Counted from the first letter of the stretch, positions 1 to 8,683 are shown. The stretch: DNA of 32,014 nt from Lentisphaerota bacterium (GCA_012520735.1 JAAYNR010000286.1:1-32014), one strand, 5' to 3'. Notes: a model not told the origin generated them from the sequence alone. Numbers and translations are program-made.

Positions 1-120
1 AAAGGAAGAGTATTGACGATAACTCTCAATACTGCCTTAGCTGCTTCAACGCAACAACTTATGAAGATAGCTGCTTGAACTTCTTGTTTTTTTTGATAGT
101 AGCTAACAGGTTAGCTACTA
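1..120 (+). repeat. Inverted-repeat element, copy A
   Basis: This stretch matches the reverse complement of 25441-25560 with about seven substitutions and one length change in a T tract, roughly 93% identity by eye. It carries, in order, a purine-rich AAAGGAAGAG, a short open stretch ending in TGA near 78, a run of eight T (87-94) and a near-perfect palindrome, TAGTAGCTAAC-AG-GTTAGCTACTA (97-120). Weak similarity to the other copy continues to about 140. The copy may extend left of the window. The hairpin is preceded, not followed, by the T run, so it does not look like an intrinsic terminator in either direction. No transposase is associated with it. Confidence 0.85.
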
Positions 121-287
121 ATGGTATCTGGGGAGGGAATGAAAAAGGGGCCAACGGTGAGCCAGGAAGTGTGTTCTGGGGTTATCTTCCCCAAGAAGGG
201 ACTGTGTTGGTGATAAGGTGATTGGTGGCAAGTAGAGGTTTCTCCTTTGCAGTTGTGATACATGTGGAAATTATGTAAGCTGATGTT

Positions 288-1664
288 ATGAAAAAACCAA
301 ATTTTATTATTATGCTGATGGATAACATGGGTTATGGTGATGCCGGTTGTTTCGGCTCACTGCAGCACCGTACGCCAAACCTCGACCACATGGCTACGGA
401 AGGGGTCAAGTTAACTAGTTTTTACAGTTCCAGCGGTGTGTGTACGCCGTCACGGGCGAGTTTGATGACGGGGTGCTATCCACGGCGGGTGAATATGCAT
501 GTGGGAGGGAGTGACCACGAGTGTGTTTTGTTCCCGGTTAATGCCAAGGGGTTGCATCCCGATGAAAAGAGTATTGCAACGTTGTTGCGTGAGGTGGGAT
601 ATGCCACCGGTATTATCGGCAAGTGGCATCTGGGAGACCAGCCGGAGTTCCTCCCGACTCGGCACGGGTTTGATTCGTTTTTTGGTTGTCCTTACAGTGA
701 GGATATGGTGCCTAATGAGCAACGTCCGGGGTGGCCTTTGTTGCCTCTGATGAGAGATGAGAAAGTGGTGGAGGCACCGGCAGATCGCACAACACTTACC
801 AAACGCTATACAGAAGAGGCGCAGCGTTTCATCAGGAAAAATAAAGAACAGCCCTTCTTCCTCTATCTGGCTCACGCTATGCCGGGTAGTACGGACAGGC
901 CGTTTGCCAGTGATGGGTTTGATGGTAAGTCGGCGAATGGTCCGTATGGTGATGCGATCGAGGAGCTCGATTGGTCGGCCGGTGAAATTTTCCGGACGCT
1001 GCAGGAAGAGGGGCTCGACGAAAATACTATGGTTATCTGGACATCGGATAACGGTGCTGTGGGGTGGATGCCGCGGCAGGGGAGCAACGCACCGCTAAAG
1101 GGGTGGGGGTATACAACGACAGAGGGTGGACAGCGCGTGCCGTTTATAGCCCGTTGGCCGGGGAGAGTAGCAGCCGGGGCGATCTTTGATGATGTGGCAA
1201 CGATGATGGACATCTACCCGACACTGGCCGGGCTGGCCGGGGCGGAAATGCCGGCAGACAGAACCATCGACGGACATGATTTCATGCCGCTGCTGGCCGG
1301 AGACCCGCGGGCGGAGTCGGCTTATGATACCAGAGGTTTCTTCTTCTACTACCGTGATCAGTTACAGGCTGTGCGCGCCGGGGAATGGAAGCTATACCTG
1401 CCATTAGAGCAGAAGTTGACCAATCTGGACGGAGACTATTCCAAGGCTAAACCGGCAGTGGCTGAGCTCTATAATTTGCGCAACGATATTGCCGAGCAGC
1501 GTGAGGTAGCAGCGCAACACCCTGATGTGGTGGCACGGCTGATGGCATTGGCTGATGCGGCCCGAGCAGAGCTCGGTGATCATGGATTTGAGACGGCGTC
1601 GCAACGTCCGGCAGGGAGGGTTGATAACCCTACACCGCGGCTGCTGGGCGAAGTAATCACATAA
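288..1664 (+). CDS. Sulfatase, formylglycine-dependent (S1 family)
   Basis: This 458-aa arylsulfatase-type enzyme hydrolyses sulfate esters, probably on a sugar or glycan. The N-terminus carries the metal-binding start of the alkaline-phosphatase fold (MLMDNMGYGD, residues 10-18). The maturation signature CTPSRASLMTG begins at Cys52, which is expected to become formylglycine. GKWHLG, HAMP, TSDNG and PLKGWG supply the remaining expected active-site positions. An in-frame stop lies four codons upstream of ATG 288, so no signal peptide can be added and the protein reads as cytoplasmic, unlike most S1 sulfatases. No strong ribosome-binding site is visible. The 3' end overlaps the convergent heparinase-like gene by 8 bp, which suggests a shared polysaccharide substrate. 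The maturase is not in the window. Confidence 0.93.
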   Translation: MKKPNFIIMLMDNMGYGDAGCFGSLQHRTPNLDHMATEGVKLTSFYSSSGVCTPSRASLMTGCYPRRVNMHVGGSDHECVLFPVNAKGLHPDEKSIATLLREVGYATGIIGKWHLGDQPEFLPTRHGFDSFFGCPYSEDMVPNEQRPGWPLLPLMRDEKVVEAPADRTTLTKRYTEEAQRFIRKNKEQPFFLYLAHAMPGSTDRPFASDGFDGKSANGPYGDAIEELDWSAGEIFRTLQEEGLDENTMVIWTSDNGAVGWMPRQGSNAPLKGWGYTTTEGGQRVPFIARWPGRVAAGAIFDDVATMMDIYPTLAGLAGAEMPADRTIDGHDFMPLLAGDPRAESAYDTRGFFFYYRDQLQAVRAGEWKLYLPLEQKLTNLDGDYSKAKPAVAELYNLRNDIAEQREVAAQHPDVVARLMALADAARAELGDHGFETASQRPAGRVDNPTPRLLGEVIT

Positions 1665-3438
1665 AGCGGACTGCAATGGTGAGATCACCGGCAGTGGGGG
1701 TGGTTAGTTCGTATGAGACTACGTTAAGCCGATCCATGGGGGTATCGTAGGGTTGCATCAGGGTGTTGGCGGGCACAACCTGCCAGAGACCCGGTGCACT
1801 GGCTGAGACACATAGCGTCAGGGTTTGGTCATTTTGATGCAGTGTGATTTGTGTGGGATCATCGGGGTATGTTTCGACAGTGGCTTCGGTGGCGAAAGAC
1901 CAGCTTACCCTGGTATCTGCTGCAAGTCGACAAAAAGAGTCGGTGACATGGAGGGCATGGCGGTTGGGGAAGTCGAAGCGTCGCTCAACGGCAGCAGCGG
2001 CTGGGTAGAGCGATGATAGATTCCAGCGGCAACAGGGGCTATCATTATTTAGTTGGCACTCGACAAGTTCGGCAAAGCCGGTGACTTGCTGTTGAGCCTG
2101 ATTAATACGCGGGATACTGTGGGCGGTAGTGCTGAGACGGAAGATCCGCCAGCGGTCGCTCTCCTGGTGGTTATCCCAGAGCCCCATACCGAGCGACTCA
2201 ATTTTATGGTAGTTTTCGCAGCCGGGGTCTATTACCCAACGCACGCCGCGTGCTTCAAGGATAAAAGAACCGCCGTCCATATGGCCATGTGGCCCCTGCG
2301 GTGAGCCACCTTTAACTCCGACATACCAGGCATGAGGTGCACTCCATTCACTACGCATAGTGACAACAGGCTGTTTACCGGCTCCGTGGAGGTCGAGTGG
2401 CAAATTGGTTACAGTTGATAAAGGGGCAATTTTATTAAGCCAGAAGGCATCAAGAGCAGTGAGGCGTCCTAAACCGCGGGGTGATGCCGGCCCGATCTCA
2501 TGTTCAAGGGCATCGGCGGGGAGGGTGACAGCTCCTTCGGCGGCAAACCAGCGCAGTAGCTTGAGATTGCGGCGGACGGAACCGCCGTCGGCAAAGCCGT
2601 ATACGTGACCGCCGGGGCCGGTCTCATGGAGGACTACAGCGGCTGACTCCATAAACCCCGGCATGGCGGTGAGGCCTAAATCGTTATTGAGAGCGGAACG
2701 CAGAATCTCCACCATAACTACCTGAAACGAGGTGCCGTACTCCCAGTACATGGGGCCTTCGGGATAGACACCAATGGGGGCATAAGCGGCAGCAGATATC
2801 TGTATATAATTAACGGCACGGTGGAGAATGCGGAAAGCTATGTCGGTTTCGTCTTCATAAAGTGCCAGCGCGGCGGCGGCGAGCCCACCGTGGCAGACTT
2901 GTCCCCAGTTATTACGGGAGTGCGCCCAATAGGCTCCCTCTGGGGGGAAAGCGGTACCGAAGGCGTGCTGTTTGAGAGCGTCGTGTGCCGCAGCCCGGGC
3001 GGCGGGGGAGAGGCCGTGGTAGAGCCAGTCGTAGGCAAAGGCGATAGCTAGTGACATCTCGGCTACATCGAGATAGTGCGAGGGGTTCCAGTCGGCAAAA
3101 TCACGCACCGCAAAAATCTCTGCTTCGGCACGGCGCACAAAGCGGGGGTCACCGCTGCAGAGCCATGCTAAACCGAGGTGTGTGATGCGGCGCAACACTT
3201 CCCGGGAGACATGGAGCAGGCGGCGCCCCTCTTTCTCATAGGTAACTGGCGGTAACGGCAGCAGTTTTTCGGCCTGCTCTGCCACTACAGTTACAAACCG
3301 GGCTGCCGGAGAGTCGGGGGGAGCGGCACGCAGTGCGGCAACTCGTTCAGGGGTGGCGACAAGACGGGGGTGATCTTTGCGCAAGTTGATAAGAGCCTGC
3401 TGCAGAGTGGTTTCATCAATGGGGTTAGCTATTTCCAT
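1657..3438 (-). CDS. Heparinase II/III-like polysaccharide lyase
   Basis: This 593-aa protein has the layout of the heparinase II/III family: an N-terminal alpha/alpha toroid (about residues 20-330, with NWGQVCHGGLAAAALAL) and a C-terminal beta-sandwich that includes the family stretch HGHMDGGSFILEARG followed by a WVIDPG strand. Characterised members cleave uronic-acid-containing glycans such as heparin, heparan sulfate or alginate oligomers by beta-elimination; the substrate here is unknown. No signal peptide is visible, so it may act on imported oligosaccharides. A GGAG lies about 10 bp upstream of ATG 3438. The stop overlaps the sulfatase stop region on the opposite strand by 8 bp. The gene diverges from the UroD-like operon across a 113-bp region that contains a palindrome. 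Confidence 0.85.
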   Translation of the reverse strand: MEIANPIDETTLQQALINLRKDHPRLVATPERVAALRAAPPDSPAARFVTVVAEQAEKLLPLPPVTYEKEGRRLLHVSREVLRRITHLGLAWLCSGDPRFVRRAEAEIFAVRDFADWNPSHYLDVAEMSLAIAFAYDWLYHGLSPAARAAAHDALKQHAFGTAFPPEGAYWAHSRNNWGQVCHGGLAAAALALYEDETDIAFRILHRAVNYIQISAAAYAPIGVYPEGPMYWEYGTSFQVVMVEILRSALNNDLGLTAMPGFMESAAVVLHETGPGGHVYGFADGGSVRRNLKLLRWFAAEGAVTLPADALEHEIGPASPRGLGRLTALDAFWLNKIAPLSTVTNLPLDLHGAGKQPVVTMRSEWSAPHAWYVGVKGGSPQGPHGHMDGGSFILEARGVRWVIDPGCENYHKIESLGMGLWDNHQESDRWRIFRLSTTAHSIPRINQAQQQVTGFAELVECQLNNDSPCCRWNLSSLYPAAAAVERRFDFPNRHALHVTDSFCRLAADTRVSWSFATEATVETYPDDPTQITLHQNDQTLTLCVSASAPGLWQVVPANTLMQPYDTPMDRLNVVSYELTTPTAGDLTIAVRFM

Positions 3439-3469
3439 GACGTTATTGCTCCATTAGGTGCCGATTCTA

Positions 3470-3488
3470 TTTGCCACTTATTGGCAAA
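3470..3488. promoter_or_regulatory. Candidate operator palindrome
   Basis: A perfect 7-bp inverted repeat, TTTGCCA-N5-TGGCAAA, sits between the divergent heparinase-like and UroD-like genes. It covers the -35 hexamer of the predicted plus-strand promoter. Its symmetry and place suit a dimeric repressor or activator site that could control both directions. The regulator is unknown and no regulator gene is in the window. Confidence 0.5.
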
Positions 3489-3500
3489 AACGGCTATAGT
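3471..3500 (+). promoter_or_regulatory. Predicted sigma70-type promoter for the UroD-like/rny operon
   Basis: TTGCCA (3471-3476) and TATAGT (3495-3500) are 18 bp apart, giving a likely start near 3507 and a leader of about 45 nt before ATG 3552. On the other strand TTGTTT-N18-TACTAT is a weaker candidate for the heparinase-like gene. Confidence 0.5.
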
Positions 3501-3551
3501 ATCAGTCGTTATCTGAATTAAACAAGTTTTAACAGTGTTTTGGAGTTAATT

Positions 3552-4670
3552 ATGGAGATCAAGCCCTGCAGACCCAGATGGAGTGGCACGATGACTGACC
3601 GTGAGCGTTTCAGGAATCAGATGCACTATCGCAGTTTTGACCGTACCCTCAATATGGAGTTTGGTTATTGGCAGGAGAACTACGACGAGTGGCCGATTTT
3701 TGTGGAGAATGGGATCAAGCACGAGTGGCAGGCAAATATCTTTTTTAATTTTGACAGGATTGACGTAATTGGTGGCAATGTATGGCTTTCGCCCCCTTTC
3801 GCCTGCGAGGTTGTAAAAGAGACTGAGACAACAATTACCATGATTAACCCCGACGGGTTGATGGCTGAGATGCACAAAGACGGTACAAGCTCGATCCCGC
3901 ACTACTCCACACCATCAGTGGTGACTCCGGATGACTGGAAAAAGTGCAAAGAGGAGCGGCTGCGGCGTGATGATCCTGCCCGGAAGGTCGATATTGAGGG
4001 ACTTAAGGCGGCTCATCCATCGACACGGACTTATCCTCTGGGTGTCCATTGCGGCTCAATGATTGGTCGTATTCGCGATATGCTCTCATTTGAGGGGCTG
4101 GCCTACACTATGTACGACTACCCGGAGATGCTGGAGGATATGGTTGAGACTTCCTGCCTGTTGGTGGAGGACTTCCTTGATCAAGTGCTGCCACACTTTG
4201 AGTTTGATTATGCAAGCGGCTGGGAAGATATCTGTTTTAAAAACGGGCCGATTATATCTTTAGACTTTTTCAACAACGTAGTGATGCCGCGTTACAAGCG
4301 GATCGGGCGTAAATTGAAACGGGCGGGAATCACTTTGTGGTATACCGATTGTGACGGCGATGTGCGGCCACTGATACCAGGGTTCCTCGATGCCGGGATT
4401 AACTGCCTTTTCCCCTTTGAGGTGATGTGCGGCGGACACCCTACAGACCTGCTAGATGAGTTCGGCAAAGATTTACGGATCATGGGTGGTTTTGACAAAA
4501 TACAGATGATCAAAGGCCCGGAGGCGATAAAGTCTTATATGGAGACGATAGCACCTTATGTAGAACGTGGCGGATTCATACCATTTTGTGACCATCGCTG
4601 TCCGGTAGATGTTTCGCCGGAAAATTATATTTACTATCTCGACCTCAAAGAGAAGATGTTCGGGATATAG
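3552..4670 (+). CDS. Uroporphyrinogen decarboxylase-superfamily protein
   Basis: This 372-aa protein resembles the UroD/MtaA-type (beta/alpha)8 proteins common in Lentisphaerae and Planctomycetes. It is unlikely to be the haem enzyme HemE: the N-terminal substrate-binding region is not HemE-like, and the C-terminal half has the family pattern LWYTDCDGDVRPLIPGFLDAG followed by GGFDK and GGFIPFCDH. Members act on porphyrins or as corrinoid-dependent methyltransferases, so the reaction is unknown. ATG 3552 is preferred because GGAG lies 7 bp upstream; an in-frame TTG at 3540 would add four residues. It is the first gene of a plus-strand run and ends 27 bp before rny. Its divergent neighbour is the heparinase-like gene. 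Confidence 0.8.
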   Translation: MEIKPCRPRWSGTMTDRERFRNQMHYRSFDRTLNMEFGYWQENYDEWPIFVENGIKHEWQANIFFNFDRIDVIGGNVWLSPPFACEVVKETETTITMINPDGLMAEMHKDGTSSIPHYSTPSVVTPDDWKKCKEERLRRDDPARKVDIEGLKAAHPSTRTYPLGVHCGSMIGRIRDMLSFEGLAYTMYDYPEMLEDMVETSCLLVEDFLDQVLPHFEFDYASGWEDICFKNGPIISLDFFNNVVMPRYKRIGRKLKRAGITLWYTDCDGDVRPLIPGFLDAGINCLFPFEVMCGGHPTDLLDEFGKDLRIMGGFDKIQMIKGPEAIKSYMETIAPYVERGGFIPFCDHRCPVDVSPENYIYYLDLKEKMFGI

Positions 4671-4697
4671 GGTACGCCCTGTGATTGGAGCTGGTTT

Positions 4698-6257
4698 ATG
4701 ACCTCAAACATGTTTATTTACGACCTAAGCGATGCTATCATCGGATTGGTGGCAGCAGTCACCGGCGTAGCCGCGGGATATTACCTGCGTGGACTGGTGG
4801 GACGCTGGCAAGCCGAGGCGATTGAGAAGCGTGCCCAGGCGCGGCTCGAGGAGGCCGAAGTTGAGGTTAAGACGATGCTCAAAGAGGCAAATATCAAAGC
4901 CCGGGCTGAAGTTGTGGAGGCTCGTGAGGAGTTTGAGCGCTCCACCAAGGGACGGCGCAAAGAGTTGCAGGAGCTGGAAGCCAAGTTGAGTGATCGGCAG
5001 GATAACCTTGATAAACGGAGCGAAGCGCTGATTAAAAAGCAGGAGGAACAACAGCAACGTGAGGCGATGCTGGCGACACGGCGTAGCGAGACCGATAAAT
5101 TGGCGACAGAAGTACAAGCGCGGCTACAGCGATTAGCGGGGATGACTGCCATTGAGGCTAAAAAAGAGATCTTCATGCGGGTGGAGATGGAGATACAGAG
5201 TGAGACTGCCGGTCTGGTGCGGCGTCTTAACGAAGAGGCCAAGCAGACGGCCGAACGGGAGGCGCAGCGGGTGGTAGCTATGGCGGTGCAGAGGTATGCC
5301 TCACCCCATGCCAGTGAGATGATGACCAGCACAGTACAGCTCCCCAGTGACGATGTAAAGGGGCGGATTATTGGTCGGGAGGGGCGTAATATCAGGGCTT
5401 TGGAGTCGATGACCGGTGTCAGTATGCTGGTTGACGACACACCTGAGGCGGTAGTGATCTCCGGCTTTGACCCGATACGTCGTGAGGTTGCCCGGCAGGC
5501 ACTGGAACTACTGGTAGCTGATGGTCGCATCCATCCGGCTCGGATTGAAGAGGTGGTTGATAAGGTACAGCAGAACATGGCTGAGACGATCAAGCAGGCG
5601 GGAGAGGCTGCTGTTTACGATACCAAGTTGCAAGGGGTTCCGGAAGAGCTCTTCACAGCATTGGGACGGTTGAAGTTCCGCTCCAGTTTTTCACAGAATG
5701 TTTTGCAGCACGCTATTGAGGTCTCACACTTGATGGGGGTGATGGCGGCAGAGCTGAAGCTCGATCCGGCGATTGCGCGGCGGATAGGACTGTTTCACGA
5801 TATTGGCAAAGGGATGGATCATGATGTAGAGGGGGCTCATGCGGTGATTGGAGCCGACCTGTTGCGACGTCATGGTGAGAGCGACGTGGTGGTCAATGGG
5901 GTAGCCTCGCACCATTACGATGTACCACAGGAGAGTCTCTATGCGGTCCTCTGTGCCACGGCAGATGCGATCTCAAGTTCACGACCCGGAGCACGGATGG
6001 AGTCGACAGAGATCTATGTGAACCGGCTGGAGAGACTCGAGGAGATCGCCTGCTCATTTAAAGGCGTTAATAAAACATTTGCTGTTCAGGCCGGACGCGA
6101 GGTGCGGGTAATTGTTGATCCTGAGGCGATCGACGACACCGAAGCGATGCAGTTAGCGCGTGATATCAGCAGGAAAATTGAGCAAAGTTTGCAATACCCC
6201 GGACAGATCAGAGTTATTGTGGTAAGAGAGATGCGTTGTGTAGAGTATGCTCGTTAA
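4698..6257 (+). CDS. rny: Ribonuclease Y
   Basis: RNase Y is a membrane-anchored endoribonuclease that starts mRNA decay. The 519-aa protein has the full architecture: an N-terminal membrane helix (about residues 12-30), a long charged coiled coil (about 35-200), a KH RNA-binding domain with the GxxG loop in IIGREGRN (about 224-231), and an HD phosphodiesterase domain (LFHDIGKGMDHD, then HHYD). The length matches the family. GGAG stands 7 bp before ATG 4698. Only 13 bp separate it from the YmdB-type gene, a pairing that also occurs in Firmicutes, where YmdB and RNase Y are functionally linked. Its high content of Glu, Arg and Lys comes from the coiled coil. Confidence 0.96.
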   Translation: MTSNMFIYDLSDAIIGLVAAVTGVAAGYYLRGLVGRWQAEAIEKRAQARLEEAEVEVKTMLKEANIKARAEVVEAREEFERSTKGRRKELQELEAKLSDRQDNLDKRSEALIKKQEEQQQREAMLATRRSETDKLATEVQARLQRLAGMTAIEAKKEIFMRVEMEIQSETAGLVRRLNEEAKQTAEREAQRVVAMAVQRYASPHASEMMTSTVQLPSDDVKGRIIGREGRNIRALESMTGVSMLVDDTPEAVVISGFDPIRREVARQALELLVADGRIHPARIEEVVDKVQQNMAETIKQAGEAAVYDTKLQGVPEELFTALGRLKFRSSFSQNVLQHAIEVSHLMGVMAAELKLDPAIARRIGLFHDIGKGMDHDVEGAHAVIGADLLRRHGESDVVVNGVASHHYDVPQESLYAVLCATADAISSSRPGARMESTEIYVNRLERLEEIACSFKGVNKTFAVQAGREVRVIVDPEAIDDTEAMQLARDISRKIEQSLQYPGQIRVIVVREMRCVEYAR

Positions 6258-6270
6258 GGAGGCTTAGCAG

Positions 6271-7059
6271 GTGAGAGTTTTGATGGTTGGCGATGTGGTT
6301 GGCGGTGTAGGGCGGCGGTTTTTTGCAACCGTAGCAGCCAAACTGCGCCGCGAAGGGAGAGTTCATGCCATAGTTGTTAACGCTGAAAACTCTGCTGCTG
6401 GTAACGGTATTACCAAGCCACTGGCGCAGGAGCTTTTTGATGCCGGAGCCGATGTAATCACCATGGGTGACCACACCTGGGGGCAGAAAGGGACAGAGCT
6501 GGCCTATGCCGGTGAGAAGCGGTTGTTGCGTCCGGCTAACTTTACGCCCGATTGTCCGGGAAATGGCTGGGTCGTAGTGCAGACACCGCTGGGTCCACTG
6601 GCAGTGCTTAACCTTGTAGGGCGGGTATTCATGTCACCGGTCGACTGCCCTTTCCGGCAGGCCGATGCCTCGCTGAAAGCGATGCCTGGTGGAGTAGTGA
6701 GTGTGGTCGATTTTCATGCCGAGGCGACATCGGAAAAAATAGCGATGGGTCTCTATCTTGATGGTCGGGTCTCGGCAGTGGCCGGTACACATACTCATGT
6801 ACAGACAAGCGACGCTCAGGTGCTTCCCAATGGCACCGGTTATATCACAGATTTAGGGATGACAGGTCCCACGGGCGGGGTGCTGGGGCGTGATGCCAAA
6901 CCGGTGTTACAGAAATTTACCACCGGTATGCCGTCCCGTTTCAGCGTAGCAGAGACTCCAGCAGTACTGGAGGGGGCTATTTTTGAGTTTGATTCCACCA
7001 CCAGACGATGCCTGAAAGTTGCGGCTTTACGGATACATGAGAGTCGGGGAGGGGAGTGA
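6271..7059 (+). CDS. YmdB-type metallophosphoesterase (TIGR00282 family)
   Basis: This 262-aa dimetal phosphodiesterase is of the YmdB/DR1281 type; characterised members hydrolyse 2',3'-cyclic nucleotides and affect biofilm formation. Visible motifs are VGDVVGGVGR (Asp8), VNAENSAAGNGIT (about 37-49), ITMGDHTWG (about 63-71), VVDFHAEATSEK and GTHTHVQTSD. In the third motif the usual GNH reads GDH. The start is GTG 6271, supported by AAGGAGG 8 bp upstream and by the conserved start of the family at this point. The stop overlaps the xseA start region (TGATG), so translation is likely coupled. Confidence 0.9.
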   Translation: MRVLMVGDVVGGVGRRFFATVAAKLRREGRVHAIVVNAENSAAGNGITKPLAQELFDAGADVITMGDHTWGQKGTELAYAGEKRLLRPANFTPDCPGNGWVVVQTPLGPLAVLNLVGRVFMSPVDCPFRQADASLKAMPGGVVSVVDFHAEATSEKIAMGLYLDGRVSAVAGTHTHVQTSDAQVLPNGTGYITDLGMTGPTGGVLGRDAKPVLQKFTTGMPSRFSVAETPAVLEGAIFEFDSTTRRCLKVAALRIHESRGGE

Positions 7060-8411
7060 TGCGTGAATTTGCTTTGACATCAGATCGGCATGTTTTCACT
7101 GTGGCAGAGCTTACCAGTAAAGTGAAAACAACCCTTGAAGACGAGATTGGCCGGGTATGGGTAGAGGGAGAGATATCAAATCTCCGCATTCAGGGGACAT
7201 CTGGACACGCCTACTTCACCCTTAAAGATGGCAGTGCGCAACTATCGGCAGCGATGTTTGCGGCGGCGCGGCGCAACCAACCTGTAGCACTTGAAGATGG
7301 TATGGTGATTAAGGCTCATGGCGACATTACGGTTTACGAACCACGCGGGCAATATCAGATGATTGTCCGTGCCGTTGAGACTGACGGCGGTATCGGTAAA
7401 CTGCTGCTGGCGCTGGAGGCGTTAAAACATAAGCTGACTCAAGAAGGACTGTTTGCGGCGGAGCGTAAGCGCGAGCTGCCGTTATTGCCACTCCATGTGG
7501 GGTTGGTAACTTCACCCAGCGGTGCGGCGATACGTGATATACTGAATATTTTAGAGCGGCGTTTTTCCAATCTCCGTATTTCTGTAGCGGCGACACGGGT
7601 GCAGGGGAGTGGTGCAGCGGCAGAGATTGCCGCGGCAATTGCACTGCTTAATGAACTACCACCGACGGAGCGTCCAGATGTACTGATAGTAGGACGCGGC
7701 GGCGGCAGCATTGAAGACCTGTGGGCTTTTAATGAAGAGGTGGCGGTACGGGCAGTGGCAGGGTCGGCAATACCGGTAATTTCAGCAGTAGGTCATGAGA
7801 CCGATACCACTCTATGTGACTATGCGGCCGATTTGCGTGCCCCGACACCTTCAGCCGCAGCGGAGCTGGTGGTGGGCCACAAAGAGGCTTTTGAAGAGCT
7901 GTTGCAGCGTCAGCAACGTACCATGGAGCAAAACCTAATGCGACACATTGAGCAGTTGCGGCAGCGGTTTACAGCGGCGGCGCAGAGTAAGTCGATGCGA
8001 GAGCCGCAAAGGCTTACTGAGAGTCGGGGGCAAGTTCTCGACAATCTGGAGTTACGACTGGTGCATGGTATTTCGGCTATGGGACACGACACCCGCAGCA
8101 AACTGGAGCAGGCGCGTAATCGGATGGTGATGGCACAAATGCGTGCTATACCGCCACTATACGACACCCTGGCCAGGCTCAAACGTGACCTGCTGCGGTC
8201 GGCGAGTCAGCTTATACTGCAGCAGCGTAACAAGCTGGCGGTACAAGAGCGCAGCTTACGGGCTTTGGGACCACAAGGGGTTTTACAACGCGGCTACAGC
8301 CTAACCTACACAACAGATGGTGTACTGGTGCGTGATGCATCGCAGGTAACCACAGGGATGATCGTTAAAACAGAATTGGCTCAGGGGAGTTTTGAATCAA
8401 CAGTAAAGTGA
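7059..8411 (+). CDS. xseA: Exodeoxyribonuclease VII large subunit
   Basis: XseA is the catalytic subunit of exonuclease VII, which degrades single-stranded DNA from both ends. The 450-aa protein has the N-terminal OB-fold nucleic-acid-binding domain (about residues 10-110, with GRVWVEGEISNLR and GHAYFTLKD). The catalytic core follows, with LPLLPLHVGLVTSPSGAAIRD, RGGGSIEDLWAFNEE and ISAVGHETDTTLCDYAADLRAPTPSAAAE. A long helical region and the C-terminal RGYSLT segment complete it. ATG 7059 overlaps the upstream TGA by one base; GTG 7056 would add one residue. A GGGAGGGG Shine-Dalgarno sequence precedes it. xseB follows at once, the usual pairing. Confidence 0.96.
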   Translation: MREFALTSDRHVFTVAELTSKVKTTLEDEIGRVWVEGEISNLRIQGTSGHAYFTLKDGSAQLSAAMFAAARRNQPVALEDGMVIKAHGDITVYEPRGQYQMIVRAVETDGGIGKLLLALEALKHKLTQEGLFAAERKRELPLLPLHVGLVTSPSGAAIRDILNILERRFSNLRISVAATRVQGSGAAAEIAAAIALLNELPPTERPDVLIVGRGGGSIEDLWAFNEEVAVRAVAGSAIPVISAVGHETDTTLCDYAADLRAPTPSAAAELVVGHKEAFEELLQRQQRTMEQNLMRHIEQLRQRFTAAAQSKSMREPQRLTESRGQVLDNLELRLVHGISAMGHDTRSKLEQARNRMVMAQMRAIPPLYDTLARLKRDLLRSASQLILQQRNKLAVQERSLRALGPQGVLQRGYSLTYTTDGVLVRDASQVTTGMIVKTELAQGSFESTVK

Positions 8412-8419
8412 GGAACGAG

Positions 8420-8683
8420 ATGGCTAAACAAGAGAAGACAGACAACAAGGCAAACGAAGTAAGCTTTGAGACGGCGTTGAAGCGGCTGGAGGAGATTGTA
8501 GAGCAGATGGAGGATGGCGAGCTGGGGCTTGATGACCTAGTGGTTGCCTTTGAAGAGGGGCAGAAACTGGTTAAGCAGTGCTCGGAGAAGCTGAATGAAG
8601 TTGAGCGGCGCATCGAGGTGTTGACCAAAAACAGTGCCGGGGATCTGGAGACTAAAACATTGGACCAGGCGGAGTTACTCTAA
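8420..8683 (+). CDS. xseB: Exodeoxyribonuclease VII small subunit
   Basis: XseB is the short helical partner that assembles with XseA to form exonuclease VII. The 87-aa protein shows the family core: SFETALKRLEEIVEQMEDGELGLDDLVVAFEEGQKLVKQC, two helices in about residues 15-60. ATG 8420 is chosen because GAGG lies about 7 bp upstream and the core begins soon after; an in-frame GTG at 8408 overlaps the xseA stop. The C-terminal tail after residue 70 is polar and poorly conserved. Confidence 0.93.
   Translation: MAKQEKTDNKANEVSFETALKRLEEIVEQMEDGELGLDDLVVAFEEGQKLVKQCSEKLNEVERRIEVLTKNSAGDLETKTLDQAELL

Noticed and set aside
87-120. T run plus hairpin as an intrinsic terminator
   Set aside because: The T tract precedes the hairpin on the plus strand, and an A tract follows it on the minus strand; neither fits a terminator.
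4781-5593. 270-codon frame antisense to rny
   Set aside because: A low-complexity Ser/Arg/Leu shadow of the RNase Y coding sequence; the sense frame has complete family motifs.
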